Part shown: positions 28,767 through 39,200 of the stretch, piece after piece
Layout: each line of letters opens with the position of its first letter
Numbering within the stretch: the stretch's first letter is position 1
Assembly (NCBI GenBank): GCA_029242325.1
Contig: JAQWUD010000047.1
Coordinates: forward strand, 56,707-120,706
Length of the DNA stretch: 64,000 nt
DNA from: Luminiphilus sp.
Lineage (GTDB): Bacteria; Pseudomonadota; Gammaproteobacteria; Pseudomonadales; Halieaceae
Reading direction: 5' to 3'
Notes under the pieces: generated by a model
Databases searched by the model: none
The model's input: only the letters and a program-made list of their open reading frames with translations
What the model was told of the DNA's origin: nothing
Program-made: the position numbers and the translations under genes

Positions 28767-30382
28767 TGGACGGAGGACCCCTCGCGCCCCAGAATGCCCT
28801 CCGGCGCGCGGCTGAAGCACTCAGCACTCGACGGATCGAAGATCTTTTCAAAACCGATTCAGATAGAGCGGCGCAATACCAGTGCCAGGCCCAGGGGCTC
28901 ACTCTCGATTTTTCAAAGCATTTACTTGACTCACCCGCTTGGGAGGCGCTACTGACGCTGGCGGATAGCCGTGCGCTTCCTGAGGCCTTTTTGGCGCTGA
29001 TCAGCGCCGAGACTATTAACACCTCAGAACAACGGCCAGCCCTTCATACTTTGCTGCGGGGTACAGGCCGTGATCGCCAACCAGAGAAAAGTGCCGTCGT
29101 TGAGGCCACACTGGCGAGGATGGTCGAGCTGACAGACGACGTACACAGCGGCTCAGCCACCGGCTTTACCGGCAAGGTGTTCACCGATGTTGTGAATTTG
29201 GGGATCGGCGGCTCTGATCTGGGTCCCCGAATGATCTGCGAAGCACTGAGTTCGGCGAGTGACCCATTACGCGCTCATTTTGTCGCCAATATTGACCCGG
29301 AAGACCTGGATCGCGTGCTGACGCGACTGGATCCTGCAACCACGCTGTTCGTGATTTGCTCGAAATCATTCAGCACCGAAGAAACACTCTCCAACGCGGC
29401 CCGCGCGCGGGCTTGGCTGTGGGCCGCTGGTGCCGAAGGGGCGGCGCTTGGGCAGCACCTGATTGCCGTGACGACTCGGGTAACAGACGCGGGAGAATGG
29501 GGCATCTGGCCGGAACGCTGCCTACCTATCTGGGACTGGGTGGGTGGCCGCTACTCACTCTGGTCAGCGATTGGCATAAGCATCCCCCTCGCGCTGGGGT
29601 GGCCCGCTTTTGACAGTTTGTTGACAGGCGCAAGTGCTTTGGACGACCACACCGGTTCGGCGTCGCCCGCGGAAAATCTGCCCATGGTTCTTGCGCTGCT
29701 CGAACTATGGCAAACCCAATACCTCAACACTGATACCCACGCCATACTCCCTTACGCGCATCGCTTGTCGCGGTTACCCGATTTTCTGCAACAGCTGACC
29801 ATGGAGAGCAACGGAAAGCGGGTATCGGCCGAAGGCGAAGTCCTTGATTACCCAACAGCCCCCGTTTTATGGGGCTCGGCTGGCACAATCGGCCAGCATT
29901 CCTACTACCAACTACTGCATCAAGGAACGCGGCCCTTCACGGCAGACATCATCCTGCCATTGGTCTCAGGTGAGGGGGATACCAGCGCACGACGTGCTTT
30001 GGCCGCCCACGCTTTGGCTCAGAGTCGTGCGTTCATGGTCGGCCGCTCCGCAGCTGCCGCACGTGATCTGGGACAGAGCAGAGGTTTTGACGAGGTAGCC
30101 AGCCGGCAATTTGAATTGCCTGGCAACCGCAGCCATTCGCTCATCATGATGGAATCGGTATCGCCGCACTGTCTTGGTGCATTGATCGCTGCCTACGAGC
30201 ATAAAACCTACTTTCTCGCCGTGCTCATGGGGCTAAACCCCTTTGATCAGTGGGGCGTGGAGCTGGGTAAGGAGATAGCCGGTCAACTCAATGGCCTTTT
30301 GAATACGGGGGCTATTGATTTCGAACTGGACGCCGCCACGCTTGCCGCGGCACACGCCTGGCGCGCAGCCAATCCCGACTAA
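28766..30382 (+). CDS. pgi: Glucose-6-phosphate isomerase Pgi
   Basis: Interconverts glucose 6-phosphate and fructose 6-phosphate; 538 residues, normal for the long proteobacterial form. The phosphate loop NLGIGGSDLGPRM, the signature VGGRYSLWSAIG and the C-terminal QWGVELGKEIA helix with its catalytic lysine are visible. Translationally coupled to ispB. Supplies fructose 6-phosphate to the mannose pathway encoded just downstream on the other strand; the two stops are four bases apart. Confidence 0.97.
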   Translation: MDGGPLAPQNALRRAAEALSTRRIEDLFKTDSDRAAQYQCQAQGLTLDFSKHLLDSPAWEALLTLADSRALPEAFLALISAETINTSEQRPALHTLLRGTGRDRQPEKSAVVEATLARMVELTDDVHSGSATGFTGKVFTDVVNLGIGGSDLGPRMICEALSSASDPLRAHFVANIDPEDLDRVLTRLDPATTLFVICSKSFSTEETLSNAARARAWLWAAGAEGAALGQHLIAVTTRVTDAGEWGIWPERCLPIWDWVGGRYSLWSAIGISIPLALGWPAFDSLLTGASALDDHTGSASPAENLPMVLALLELWQTQYLNTDTHAILPYAHRLSRLPDFLQQLTMESNGKRVSAEGEVLDYPTAPVLWGSAGTIGQHSYYQLLHQGTRPFTADIILPLVSGEGDTSARRALAAHALAQSRAFMVGRSAAAARDLGQSRGFDEVASRQFELPGNRSHSLIMMESVSPHCLGALIAAYEHKTYFLAVLMGLNPFDQWGVELGKEIAGQLNGLLNTGAIDFELDAATLAAAHAWRAANPD

Positions 30383-30386
30383 GCGC

Positions 30387-31739
30387 TCAGGCGTCGATTA
30401 GCGCCAACAACGCCTTAGTTTTGGCCGCCATCAATGCAGCGTCGCCTCGCGACTCCACGTTTAACCGCACTACCGGTTCCGTGTTGGACGTCCGAAGATT
30501 GAATCGCCAATCAGAGAACTCCATCCCCAAGCCATCCAGCTTTTCCACTGCCAGGGCGTCTTCGGCATATTGCTCCTCAACCAAGGCCAGCAAGGCGCTT
30601 GGATCGGCCACTTCGCGATTGATCTCTCCCGAGCAGGGAAACGCGGCCTCTCTGGCCGCAACCAACTCACTCAGCTCCTGTCCGGTTTTCGACATCAAAC
30701 CCGCAATCAATAGCCATGGGATCATGCCGCTGTCACAGTAGGCAAACTCGCGGAAATAATGGTGGGCCGACATCTCACCACCGTAGACTGCATCGACCTC
30801 GCGCATACGTTCTTTGATAAACGCGTGTCCCGTCTTACTGAGTACGGGCTCACCCCCTGCAGCGCGCGCAATATCCTGAGTGTTCCACGTGAGGCGAGGA
30901 TCGTGAACAATGCGTTGCGGACCGAGCTGCGCTAGAAAGGCTTCCGCCAACAACCCGACGATGTAGTACCCCTCGATAAAATGGCCGTCGCTGTCGAAGA
31001 AAAAGCATCGATCAAAGTCTCCGTCCCAGGCAATGCCCATGTCCGCTCCCTCGGATCGTATCCGATCAGCCGTTGCTGCCCGGTTTTCGACCAGCAGTGG
31101 GTTTGGAACGCCATTGGGGAAATGACCATCTGGTTCGTGATGTACCTTTATAAACTCGAAGGGGAGATGAGATTCGAGTGCGTCAATAACGCGTCCTGCA
31201 CCACCATTGCCAGCGGTACACACGATGCGCAACGGCTTCAGCGATACGACGTCAACATAGGACAATAAATGATTGATGTAGGCATGCCGCGTGTCCACCT
31301 CGCTCAGGGAACCTCTGTGGGTGGCGGCAGAAAAGCGGTTGCCCTCAGCAAGCGACCGGATCTCTGCCAGACCGGAGTCTCCGGAAATGGGGCGCGAACC
31401 CTCGCGAACAAATTTCATGCCGTTGTAGTCTTTAGGATTATGACTCGCTGTCACCGCAATCCCGCCTCCAACTCCGAGGTGAGCGGTAGCAAAATAGATC
31501 TCCTCGGTGCCACACAGGCCAATGTCCTGCACGGAAACGCCCTGCTCCCTGAGCCCATCAATCAAGGCCGCTTTAATGGCTTCGCTCGTCAAACGAATGT
31601 CGTGTCCCACCACGACTGATGCAGGCTGAATGACATCCGCATAGGCTCGGCCAATCCGTCGCGCGATATCCTCGTTGAGCTGGTCAGGAATACGGCCGCG
31701 AACATCATAGGCCTTAAAACAATCTAGTTTTTCAGTCAT
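30387..31739 (-). CDS. manB: Phosphomannomutase/phosphoglucomutase (ManB/AlgC-like)
   Basis: Interconverts hexose 6- and 1-phosphates (mannose, perhaps glucose) for sugar-nucleotide synthesis. 450 residues; the phosphoserine is Ser99 in [16 protein letters not shown], the Mg site is WDGDFDR, and the sugar-specificity loop is GGEMSAHH, typical of the ManB/CpsG group. ATG at 31739 overlaps the galU stop (TGATG). Third gene of manC-galU-manB. Function in GDP-mannose supply is well supported by context; glucose activity would also feed GalU. Confidence 0.92.
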   Translation of the reverse strand: MTEKLDCFKAYDVRGRIPDQLNEDIARRIGRAYADVIQPASVVVGHDIRLTSEAIKAALIDGLREQGVSVQDIGLCGTEEIYFATAHLGVGGGIAVTASHNPKDYNGMKFVREGSRPISGDSGLAEIRSLAEGNRFSAATHRGSLSEVDTRHAYINHLLSYVDVVSLKPLRIVCTAGNGGAGRVIDALESHLPFEFIKVHHEPDGHFPNGVPNPLLVENRAATADRIRSEGADMGIAWDGDFDRCFFFDSDGHFIEGYYIVGLLAEAFLAQLGPQRIVHDPRLTWNTQDIARAAGGEPVLSKTGHAFIKERMREVDAVYGGEMSAHHYFREFAYCDSGMIPWLLIAGLMSKTGQELSELVAAREAAFPCSGEINREVADPSALLALVEEQYAEDALAVEKLDGLGMEFSDWRFNLRTSNTEPVVRLNVESRGDAALMAAKTKALLALIDA

Positions 31740-32569
31740 CACGCACGGCCATAATAGTTTTCGTATACGTATTGAGTCGCCTCGACAAATCCGGGCACAC
31801 TGCCGCAATCAAAGCGCAGTCCATCGAACTGATAGGCCAATACTCGCCCCGCACTGGCCTGCACCTGAAGCGCATCGGTTAACTGGACTTCGCCGTTTCG
31901 GCCAGGTGGTGTGTCACGAATAATGTCGAAGATGTCAGGCGTGAGAATGTATCGTCCGATCACGGCAAGATTGGAGGGAGCCTCCTCTTTTGGCGGCTTT
32001 TCCACCATCCTCGAAACCCGCGTGAGACCGGGCCGCTCCGCGACGCCGGCCACCACACCATATTTGTCTATCTCCTCCATAGGGACTTCCTGTACCGCAA
32101 CGATCGAGCACTGAAACTCTCTGTACAAAGCCGCCATCTGACTGAGCACGCCGGGACCATTCTGGTTCAGACACAGATCGTCTGACAGCACGACGCCGAA
32201 GGGCTGCTCTCCAATCAACGGCTCACCCGACAGAATCGCGTGCCCCAGACCCAACATGGCTCGCTGACGCACCATGGTGAAGACGCCTTGCTCAATCACA
32301 TCGCGGATGCCTTCGAGGTAGAGCTCCTTGGACGATCCTGCGATCTGGTGTTCGAGCTCGAAACTGATATCAAAGTGATCAGCAATCGCTCGCTTTCCCC
32401 GTCCCGTGACCAAAGCGCAGTTCACCATACCCGCCTCGATCGCTTCTTCTACGCCGTATTGGACCAATGGTTTGTTCACAATTGGCAGCATTTCCTTGGG
32501 CATGCTCTTGGTTGCGGGCAGAAAGCGAGTGCCATACCCGGCCACGGGGAAGAGGCATTTACCAATCAT
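31739..32569 (-). CDS. galU: UTP-glucose-1-phosphate uridylyltransferase GalU
   Basis: Makes UDP-glucose, substrate of the gal pathway and of envelope polysaccharides. 276 residues; nucleotide-binding N-terminus [17 protein letters not shown], catalytic [11 protein letters not shown] and VVLSDDLC motifs, and [19 protein letters not shown] as in GalU. The ATG overlaps the manC stop (ATGA). Confidence 0.96.
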   Translation of the reverse strand: MIGKCLFPVAGYGTRFLPATKSMPKEMLPIVNKPLVQYGVEEAIEAGMVNCALVTGRGKRAIADHFDISFELEHQIAGSSKELYLEGIRDVIEQGVFTMVRQRAMLGLGHAILSGEPLIGEQPFGVVLSDDLCLNQNGPGVLSQMAALYREFQCSIVAVQEVPMEEIDKYGVVAGVAERPGLTRVSRMVEKPPKEEAPSNLAVIGRYILTPDIFDIIRDTPPGRNGEVQLTDALQVQASAGRVLAYQFDGLRFDCGSVPGFVEATQYVYENYYGRA

Positions 32570-33984
32570 GCTGACGACTCCTCTCGTCCATACACATCAT
32601 CAAAGCGCACAATATCGTCCTCACCTAGATAAGAGCCAGACTGCACCTCGATCACCTCCAGAGGCGCTTCACCGCGATTCGCCAATCGATGCTTCATTCC
32701 CATCGGAATATACGTGGACTCATCCGGCCCAAGTGTCAGTTGCTGCTCGCCCCTGACAATATCGGCCACACCCGAAACAACCACCCAATGTTCAGCCCGA
32801 TGATGATGAAGCTGCAAAGACAAGGTCTGACCAGCTGCCACCGTCAGCCGTTTGACTTGAAATTGCTCACCCACTACCAGAGACTCGTAGGATCCCCACG
32901 GTCTGAATACCTTCTGGTGCAGTGTGGCCTCCGGGCGGTCCGCAGCGTTCAATGACTCCACGAACATCTTGATGTCCTGCACCCGCCCTCGCGCACCGAC
33001 CAATACTGCGTCGGCCGTCTCAACTACCACAAGGTCCTCTATACCCAGCGCAGTAACAAGCCGGCTCTCGCTTCGAACATAGCTGTCGCGCACGTCGTGG
33101 AGCATGACGTCGCCTTCCGTGACATTGCCGCTATCGTCACCGTCTCCAATCTCCCAGAGCGCTGACCAAGCCCCAACATCGCTCCAGCCGCAGTGTAGTG
33201 TAGCGACGCCTCCCTCGGCCGTTCGCTCCATCACCGCGTAATCGATGCTGTCTGACGGCGAAGCCAGAAAAGACTCGGAGTGGGGCCGGATAAAATCCAT
33301 ATCGCGCTCCGCACCGGCCATCGCGGCCTCACAGGCCGAGAGCATGTCAGGCTGGTGGGTGGCGAGCTCGGAGAGATAGCGATCGGCTCGGAACAGAAAC
33401 ATACCGCTATTCCAGAAATAGTTTCCCGCTGCAAGATAGGATTCGGCGGTGGCCACGTCGGGCTTTTCAACAAACTCGGCGATACAATAGAGATCCTCAC
33501 CCAAAGCCTCACCACAGCGCACGTAGCCAAAGCCGGTCTCGGGTCGCGTGGGTAGCACACCAAAGGTCATCAGGCGGCCCTTTTGCGCCTCATCACAAGC
33601 CCGCTTTACCGACTGCCTGAAAGACTCTGGGTCGACAACGTGGTGATCTGCCGGCAGCACTAATAGCAAAGCCTCTGGATCAGCGCGCTTCGCTTGCAGC
33701 GCTGCCAGGGCGATCGCTGGTGCGGTATTCCGCCCCGCAGGCTCAAGAATAATGGTGGGGGCATCTGCTGACGCTTCACGCAGCTGCTCGGCGACCATAA
33801 ATCGATGCTCGGCATTGCAAACGACCATTGCCGGGGCACAATTCAGCCCCGAGAGCCTTCGGTAGGTTTCCTGAAGCATTGAAGCCTCACCGCCAAGCGA
33901 CAGGAATTGCTTGGGTCGAGCTGCGCGGGAAACAGGCCACAGGCGACTGCCTACGCCCCCCGATAGCAGTACAGGTATCAGCAT
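32566..33984 (-). CDS. manC: Mannose-1-phosphate guanylyltransferase / mannose-6-phosphate isomerase
   Basis: Bifunctional enzyme of 472 residues making GDP-mannose. The N-terminal nucleotidyltransferase domain has LSGGVGSRLWPVSR and RPKQFL, plus FVEKPDVATAESYL. A C-terminal type II PMI cupin (from about residue 330) has FRPWGSYESL and LQLHHHRAEHWVVVSG, whose histidines bind metal. ATG at 33984 is the family start, although no strong ribosome-binding site is visible; GTG at 34044 would add 20 unusual residues. First gene of the sugar-nucleotide operon, divergent from fabA. Confidence 0.94.
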   Translation of the reverse strand: MLIPVLLSGGVGSRLWPVSRAARPKQFLSLGGEASMLQETYRRLSGLNCAPAMVVCNAEHRFMVAEQLREASADAPTIILEPAGRNTAPAIALAALQAKRADPEALLLVLPADHHVVDPESFRQSVKRACDEAQKGRLMTFGVLPTRPETGFGYVRCGEALGEDLYCIAEFVEKPDVATAESYLAAGNYFWNSGMFLFRADRYLSELATHQPDMLSACEAAMAGAERDMDFIRPHSESFLASPSDSIDYAVMERTAEGGVATLHCGWSDVGAWSALWEIGDGDDSGNVTEGDVMLHDVRDSYVRSESRLVTALGIEDLVVVETADAVLVGARGRVQDIKMFVESLNAADRPEATLHQKVFRPWGSYESLVVGEQFQVKRLTVAAGQTLSLQLHHHRAEHWVVVSGVADIVRGEQQLTLGPDESTYIPMGMKHRLANRGEAPLEVIEVQSGSYLGEDDIVRFDDVYGREESSA

Positions 33985-34101
33985 GGGATCGGACTTTTTG
34001 CTTGCACGAGCGGCGATGCTACTGGATGAGCCCACATTTATCACCCTGAATGATCCGCCAATCCGAAGCGATCAGCAGCGCTGTCCGCGTCAGGTCCGTT
34101 G

Positions 34102-34118
34102 CAGTGTGTTGCACACTG
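34102..34118. promoter_or_regulatory. Perfect inverted repeat upstream of fabA, candidate operator
   Basis: CAGTGTG-TTG-CACACTG has 7-base perfect arms. It lies 113 bases before the fabA ATG, just upstream of a -10-like TACACT at 34135-34140, so it would cover a -35 region. FabR/DesT-type TetR regulators control fabA-fabB in other gammaproteobacteria through such palindromes; that this site serves one of them is inference. It could also act on divergent manC. Confidence 0.5.
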
Positions 34119-34230
34119 GATCGAAAACCGCCCTTACACTACACTTTGAAGCCCGACGGCGTGTATCTATGCCATCAGAGCGGCCCTTCTCGAAGGACCA
34201 CCCCCGCACCTCCTCTGGACATTTCACTCA

Positions 34231-34764
34231 ATGACTGAGAACACCTTTTTTACCCCCCAGTCCCAATACAACAAGGAAGAGCTGCTTGCCTGTGGGCGGG
34301 GGAATCTGTTTGGGCCAGGCAACGCCCAGCTACCTGTCGACAATATGCTGATGGTGGATCGCGTCACCCATATTAGCTCGGATGGCGGCACCATGAACAA
34401 GGGAGAGCTGATTGCCGAACTGGATATTCATCCCGACCTCTGGTTTTTTGAGTGCCACTTTCCCGGCGACCCGGTGATGCCGGGCTGTTTGGGCCTGGAC
34501 GCCATGTGGCAGCTCGTGGGCTTCTTTCTGGGTTGGCGCGGCAATCCTGGTCGGGGGCGTGCGCTCGGCGCCGGAGAAGTCAAGTTCACCGGGCAAATCC
34601 TTCCCAGCCATTCGCTGGTGCGCTATCACATTCAAATGAAGCGCGTCATCGAGCGCAAGCTTGTGATGGGCATCGCGGATGGATCGGTATCGGTGGATGG
34701 ACAAACGATCTACACCGCGCACGATCTCCGCGTGGGCCTCTTTCAAAATACGGACAGCATGTAA
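34231..34764 (+). CDS. fabA: 3-hydroxydecanoyl-ACP dehydratase/isomerase FabA
   Basis: Introduces the cis double bond at the C10 stage of fatty-acid synthesis. 177 residues, hot-dog fold; active-site His76 in [11 protein letters not shown] and Asp90 in [14 protein letters not shown], equivalent to His70 and Asp84 of the E. coli enzyme. Translationally coupled to fabB (TAATG), the usual unsaturated fatty-acid pair. Confidence 0.97.
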   Translation: MTENTFFTPQSQYNKEELLACGRGNLFGPGNAQLPVDNMLMVDRVTHISSDGGTMNKGELIAELDIHPDLWFFECHFPGDPVMPGCLGLDAMWQLVGFFLGWRGNPGRGRALGAGEVKFTGQILPSHSLVRYHIQMKRVIERKLVMGIADGSVSVDGQTIYTAHDLRVGLFQNTDSM

Positions 34765-35984
34765 TGACCGAGCGTGTCGTTGTCACTGGATTGGGCATCA
34801 TTTCCTGCCTGGGAAATGATTCAGCTACCGTCAGCGATGCCTTGTTTAACGGTCGCTCCGGCATTTCAATCCGTCAGGAACATATTGACGCGGGCATGCG
34901 CTCCCACATTGCCGGCTCACCCGACATTGATCTTTCAGAGCATATTGATCGCAAGCAGTGGCGCTTCATGGGCAACGCTGCGGGATATGCCTACCTGAGC
35001 CTTCAGCAGGCGATCGCTCATGCGGGGCTGACTGAAAGCCAGGTGTCTCATCCGCGAACAGGAATCATCGCAGGCTCTGGGGGTGCGTCCTCGGCAAGCC
35101 AGGTTGAGGCTGCAGATATCCTGAGAGAGCGAGGCATCCGCCGAGTCGGACCGTATCGTGTTACCCAAACCATGGGCAGCACGGTCTCCGCCTGTCTTGC
35201 AACGCCGTTTCAGATTAAAGGAGTCAACTACTCGATTTCCTCGGCATGCTCCACCAGCGCACACTGTATCGGACATGGTATGGAGCTCATTCAGTTGGGC
35301 AAGCAGGATGTGGTCTTTGCCGGCGGAGGCGAGGAACTGCACTGGACAATGAGTGCGCTATTCGACGCCATGGGTGCGCTATCAAGCCAGTACAACGATA
35401 CGCCCGAGCGTGCCTCACGCGCCTACGATGCGGATAGGGATGGTTTCGTTATTGCGGGCGGGGGGGGAATGTTAGTGCTGGAGTCTCTCACCCATGCACA
35501 GGAGCGAGGCGCACCCATACTTGCGGAACTGATTGGCTACGGCGCCACCTCTGACGGCTACGACATGGTGGCCCCCTCTGGAGAAGGCGCTGTGCGCTGT
35601 ATGCATCAAGCCATGCATGGCCTGGAGACCGCAATTGACTATATCAACGCGCATGGCACCAGTACGCCCGCGGGCGATATACAGGAGCTCAATGCCATGC
35701 GGACCGTATTTGGTGATGATGCACCTGTCATCGGTTCAACCAAGTCTCTCTCCGGTCATTCTTTGGGAGCCGCAGGGGTACAAGAGGCCATTTACTCCCT
35801 GCTAATGATGCAGGGTGATTTCATCGCCGCCTCAGCGAATATCGAGAATCTCGATGAGGGCGCCGAAGGCATGCCGATAGCGCGTCAGCGTATCGAAAAC
35901 GCCGACCTCCAACAGGTGATGTCGAACAGCTTTGGTTTTGGTGGCACCAACGCCACGCTGATATTCAGACGCTTCAACGACTGA
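34764..35984 (+). CDS. fabB: 3-oxoacyl-ACP synthase I FabB
   Basis: Elongates unsaturated acyl-ACPs after FabA. 406 residues with an intact Cys-His-His triad: Cys162 ([10 protein letters not shown]), His297 ([11 protein letters not shown]) and His332 ([10 protein letters not shown]). The start overlaps the fabA stop. The last 11 bases overlap the end of convergent moeA. Confidence 0.96.
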   Translation: MTERVVVTGLGIISCLGNDSATVSDALFNGRSGISIRQEHIDAGMRSHIAGSPDIDLSEHIDRKQWRFMGNAAGYAYLSLQQAIAHAGLTESQVSHPRTGIIAGSGGASSASQVEAADILRERGIRRVGPYRVTQTMGSTVSACLATPFQIKGVNYSISSACSTSAHCIGHGMELIQLGKQDVVFAGGGEELHWTMSALFDAMGALSSQYNDTPERASRAYDADRDGFVIAGGGGMLVLESLTHAQERGAPILAELIGYGATSDGYDMVAPSGEGAVRCMHQAMHGLETAIDYINAHGTSTPAGDIQELNAMRTVFGDDAPVIGSTKSLSGHSLGAAGVQEAIYSLLMMQGDFIAASANIENLDEGAEGMPIARQRIENADLQQVMSNSFGFGGTNATLIFRRFND

Positions 35985-37197
35985 TTGCCCCCGCGCCCGG
36001 CTGCCCCAGAGCGGCCATTGAGATGACTTCAAGCCAGTCCCCCTCAGACACTGTGGTCCCCGCGGGAATGACTGCAAAGCCATCCGCCTGACTGAGGCTG
36101 GTCAGCACGCCGGAACTTTGGCTTCCCGTCAGCGTTGCCCGCATAGCCTCACCGCAGCCTATCAGGCGGATGCGAACAAACTCCTCGCGCGAGCCCGGTC
36201 GCGCGACCGAAAAACCCGACCGCACAGGAAAACGGGGTTCCGGTGATACCACGCCGCCTTGTCTCTTGATTAAAAACGGCTTCGCCACCAGTGCGAAAGT
36301 GACCCAGGCAGACACTGGGTTACCAGGCAGGCCAAAAATCGGGGTTCCCATAACCTCACCAAACGCGAGTGGCTTACCGGGTTTGATGGCCAGTTTCCAC
36401 AACGTCAGCGTGCCTCTCGCCTCAATTTGACCGCGTACGTGGTCCTCTTCACCAACCGAAACACCGCCGGCAGTAACAATGCAATCAGCGCTCACTGCTG
36501 CCCGCTCCAGAGCAGCACCAATCATTTCCGGTTCATCAACCACATTCCCTAAGTCCACAGGGATCATCCCCAGCGCTTCAATCAGGGCGGCAAGACTGAC
36601 GCGATTACTATTATAAATCTGCCCCGGGGCCAGATCTCCGCTACCCGGTTCGCGCAATTCATCTCCAGTGGTCAAAATCGCAACTGTCAAAGGTCGAAAT
36701 ACTGATACGTCGGCGATCCCGACAGAGGCCAATAATCCAATATCTTGCGGCTGCAGGCACTGACCCTGAGCAACCAGTCGGTCACCCAGTTGAATGTCAT
36801 CTCCGCGGCGTCGAATGTGTTGGCCGGTCACAGCCTCTGGCAGTTGAACAGTATCCTCTATCTGCTGAGCGTCTTCCTGCAGGATCACCGCATCGGCGCC
36901 CTCCGGCACGACAGCACCGGTAAAAATGCGTGCCGCGGTGCCCGGGGTCAGCGCCGAGGGAGGATGCCCTGCAGGAATTCGTTGACTGATGGGCAACACG
37001 CCCGGTACGTCTTCACTCCGCACGGCGTAACCATCCATAGCACTGTTATCTGCTGGAGGGACGGTTTGCGAGGAGTGGACTTGGGTGGCCACAAAGCGCT
37101 TCAGCGCCGCACTCAGCCCCACAGTCTCTGCCTCGGGCCGCGCACTGACAGTAGACAGTATCTTCTCCAGTGCCTCAGATAATGGTGTCAGCGCCAT
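35974..37197 (-). CDS. moeA: Molybdopterin molybdenumtransferase MoeA
   Basis: Inserts molybdate into adenylylated molybdopterin. 407 residues; N-terminal domain with [18 protein letters not shown], a central MoCF-type domain with [11 protein letters not shown] and [13 protein letters not shown], and a C-terminal beta domain beginning near [12 protein letters not shown]. Lies three bases after moaB on the same strand. Works with the modABC products and would serve the molybdenum hydroxylase near 61-63 kb. Confidence 0.95.
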   Translation of the reverse strand: MALTPLSEALEKILSTVSARPEAETVGLSAALKRFVATQVHSSQTVPPADNSAMDGYAVRSEDVPGVLPISQRIPAGHPPSALTPGTAARIFTGAVVPEGADAVILQEDAQQIEDTVQLPEAVTGQHIRRRGDDIQLGDRLVAQGQCLQPQDIGLLASVGIADVSVFRPLTVAILTTGDELREPGSGDLAPGQIYNSNRVSLAALIEALGMIPVDLGNVVDEPEMIGAALERAAVSADCIVTAGGVSVGEEDHVRGQIEARGTLTLWKLAIKPGKPLAFGEVMGTPIFGLPGNPVSAWVTFALVAKPFLIKRQGGVVSPEPRFPVRSGFSVARPGSREEFVRIRLIGCGEAMRATLTGSQSSGVLTSLSQADGFAVIPAGTTVSEGDWLEVISMAALGQPGAGAISR

Positions 37198-37200
37198 GCC

Positions 37201-37698
37201 CTAATGGCCTCGCAATACCCCAACGAAGTTGCAGGGTTTGTGTTCACTGTCGAGTTGATCTCTGAGCACGCCCTCCCACGCAGTGCGGCAGGCACCTGTC
37301 GACCCAGGCATGCAGAAAATCACTGTGCGATTGACCATCCCCGCCAGCGCCCGAGACTGAACGGTGGAAGAACCAATTTCATCGTGACTGAGCGCGCGAA
37401 AGATCTCGCCAAAACCCTCGATGCGCTTGTCAAAGAGCGGGGCCAACGCCTCGGGCGTCGAATCTCGACCCGAAAACCCTGTTCCACCAGTGGTTAACAC
37501 CACCTCCACCGCCGCGTCTGCAATCCATCGGGACACGATTGCTCTGAGCTGATAAACATCATCGATTACTATTTTTCGATCAACAACTTCGTGCCCTGCT
37601 GCTTGCAAGGCCTCCTCCAAAAAAGCGCCAGATGTGTCGGTGTCGAGTGTTCGCGTGTCACTCACCGTCAACACGGCCACCTTCAATGCCGCACCCAT
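37201..37698 (-). CDS. moaB: Molybdopterin adenylyltransferase-type protein MoaB
   Basis: MoCF-family protein of 165 residues, expected to adenylylate molybdopterin before MoeA acts. [12 protein letters not shown] at the N-terminus, the [17 protein letters not shown] loop and the C-terminal [13 protein letters not shown] stretch are characteristic. ATG at 37698 has GAGGAGAG directly upstream; the longer frame to 37758 lies in the preceding gene. The mogA paralogue is not seen here. Confidence 0.94.
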   Translation of the reverse strand: MGAALKVAVLTVSDTRTLDTDTSGAFLEEALQAAGHEVVDRKIVIDDVYQLRAIVSRWIADAAVEVVLTTGGTGFSGRDSTPEALAPLFDKRIEGFGEIFRALSHDEIGSSTVQSRALAGMVNRTVIFCMPGSTGACRTAWEGVLRDQLDSEHKPCNFVGVLRGH

Positions 37699-37708
37699 CA
37701 CGCTCTCC

Positions 37709-38581
37709 TCATTCCTCAATGTAAAGTTCAATGTAGCGTTGCACCGCCCGCGGCACAAACTCTCGCCATCCTAGTTGCTGGATACCAAACTGTTGACGAA
37801 TCTGTGCGCAATCCAAGCTGAGACTAGTCATCCGCTCAGTCTCATTTTTGTTCAGCTCCATCAGCTCACGCGCTTCTCGAAACGGCGCGTACTGTGAGGC
37901 GTTCGCCAGCACCGTTTCCATGAACGAATAAGCGTTTACCTCACCGATTCCGCTGTAATGGTAGAGACCCGAGCGGGAGGCCCCTGCGCCGATCTGGTCA
38001 AGGATGCCATGGATGACCCGCGCAACTTCGGCGACGTGAACCGGGCTTCCCCGCGCCTGTTCACTGACCTTTAGTCGGTCGCCGCGGGCTAGTGCATCCA
38101 GTGCGCGGGCCAGAGGATTGGGACGACGGCCGCCAAACATCAAGCCGAGGCGCAGTATAAAAATCTCATCCAGCGTTGAATCCAACTGCCTTTCCACTTC
38201 AATCAGGGTTTTGCCAACAGGATCGTCCGCATCAGGCTGGTCTGTCTCGCGGTAGGGCCGGGTCAAGGCACCAGAGAAAACCCGGGCGCTCGACAAGAAT
38301 ACGTACCCTACTCGATCCCTCGCTGCCAGTGCCGATAGCCATCGGGTTCGCTCAAGGTCGGGCTGACCCACCGGGTCAACACCATCGATCTGAGTGACAA
38401 GACGGGCGTCGAGAATTAAATCGATCGATTGGCCGCGGATCAGCTTTTTGACCTGCCGTTCCCGCCGCCAGCGGGTCGCATCCATATCCACGCCAATAAT
38501 TTCGTGCCGCATCAGCGGCGCGGCAAAAGATCGAAGAGCAAACCCCAAGGGTGAATCGAGGCCCAGAACCAGAATACGCAC
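37709..38581 (-). CDS. RmlD-like SDR family protein lacking the catalytic dyad
   Basis: 290 residues resembling dTDP-4-dehydrorhamnose reductase and other extended SDRs. The N-terminal MRILVLGLDSPLG replaces the usual GxxGxxG motif (only one glycine pair kept), and VFLSSARVFSG and PYRETD match the RmlD core. Where RmlD has a YxxxK dyad this protein reads DPVGKTLIEVE, so both Tyr and Lys are absent. It is probably non-catalytic or has a changed activity. GTG start without a clear ribosome-binding site, 44 bases after ssb. It runs into moaB with an 10-base gap. The function is unknown. Confidence 0.8.
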   Translation of the reverse strand: MRILVLGLDSPLGFALRSFAAPLMRHEIIGVDMDATRWRRERQVKKLIRGQSIDLILDARLVTQIDGVDPVGQPDLERTRWLSALAARDRVGYVFLSSARVFSGALTRPYRETDQPDADDPVGKTLIEVERQLDSTLDEIFILRLGLMFGGRRPNPLARALDALARGDRLKVSEQARGSPVHVAEVARVIHGILDQIGAGASRSGLYHYSGIGEVNAYSFMETVLANASQYAPFREARELMELNKNETERMTSLSLDCAQIRQQFGIQQLGWREFVPRAVQRYIELYIEE

Positions 38582-38625
38582 GGCAATCAGATGACGTGAT
38601 TGTGGGGCTCAGCAAAGCACAAAGA

Positions 38626-39078
38626 CTAAAAGGGAATGTCGTCTTCCGGGAAGTCAATAGGCGCAGGATCCGCGGCCTGCGCGGCGGGCGCGCTGGCCGC
38701 GGGTGCTCCCTGATAGCTGCCCCCATCCTGCATGGCGCTCCGACTGTCGAGCATCTGCATCTCCTGCGCTACAATTTCGGTGGTCCAGCGATCCTGGCCC
38801 GACTGGTCCTGCCATTTACGGGTTCGCAAAGATCCTTCAACGTAGACCTTAGAGCCCTTGCGAAGATACTCCGCTGCAATTTCCGACAGGCGATTAAAGA
38901 ACACCACTCGGTGCCACTCTGTACGCTCCTGTTGGTCGCCCGTATTTTTATCGCGCCAACTTTCGGAGGTGGCGAGGCTGACATTCGTGACACCGCCACC
39001 AGAAGGCAGGACACGATGTTCGGGGTCGTTGCCCAAATTCCCGACCAGAATAACTTTGTTGATGCCACGCGAGGCCAT
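38626..39078 (-). CDS. ssb: Single-stranded DNA-binding protein Ssb
   Basis: 150 residues: an OB fold over the first 110 residues ([37 protein letters not shown]), a short flexible linker rich in Ala, Pro and Gln, and the acidic partner-binding tip EDDIPF. ATG at 39078 has GGAGA upstream. The tip recruits repair proteins. Near uvrA and an MFS gene, a conserved gammaproteobacterial order. Confidence 0.97.
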   Translation of the reverse strand: MASRGINKVILVGNLGNDPEHRVLPSGGGVTNVSLATSESWRDKNTGDQQERTEWHRVVFFNRLSEIAAEYLRKGSKVYVEGSLRTRKWQDQSGQDRWTTEIVAQEMQMLDSRSAMQDGGSYQGAPAASAPAAQAADPAPIDFPEDDIPF

Positions 39079-39200
39079 AGTGATCTCCAATCTTGATAGC
39101 GCAAACGCAAAGTCTCAGCGCCTGCGGCAAGTGCTGTTTGGGCCATGACTATAGCAACGCTGAGAGCGTCGGGGTACATCAATCTGAGACAATTGCCTGC

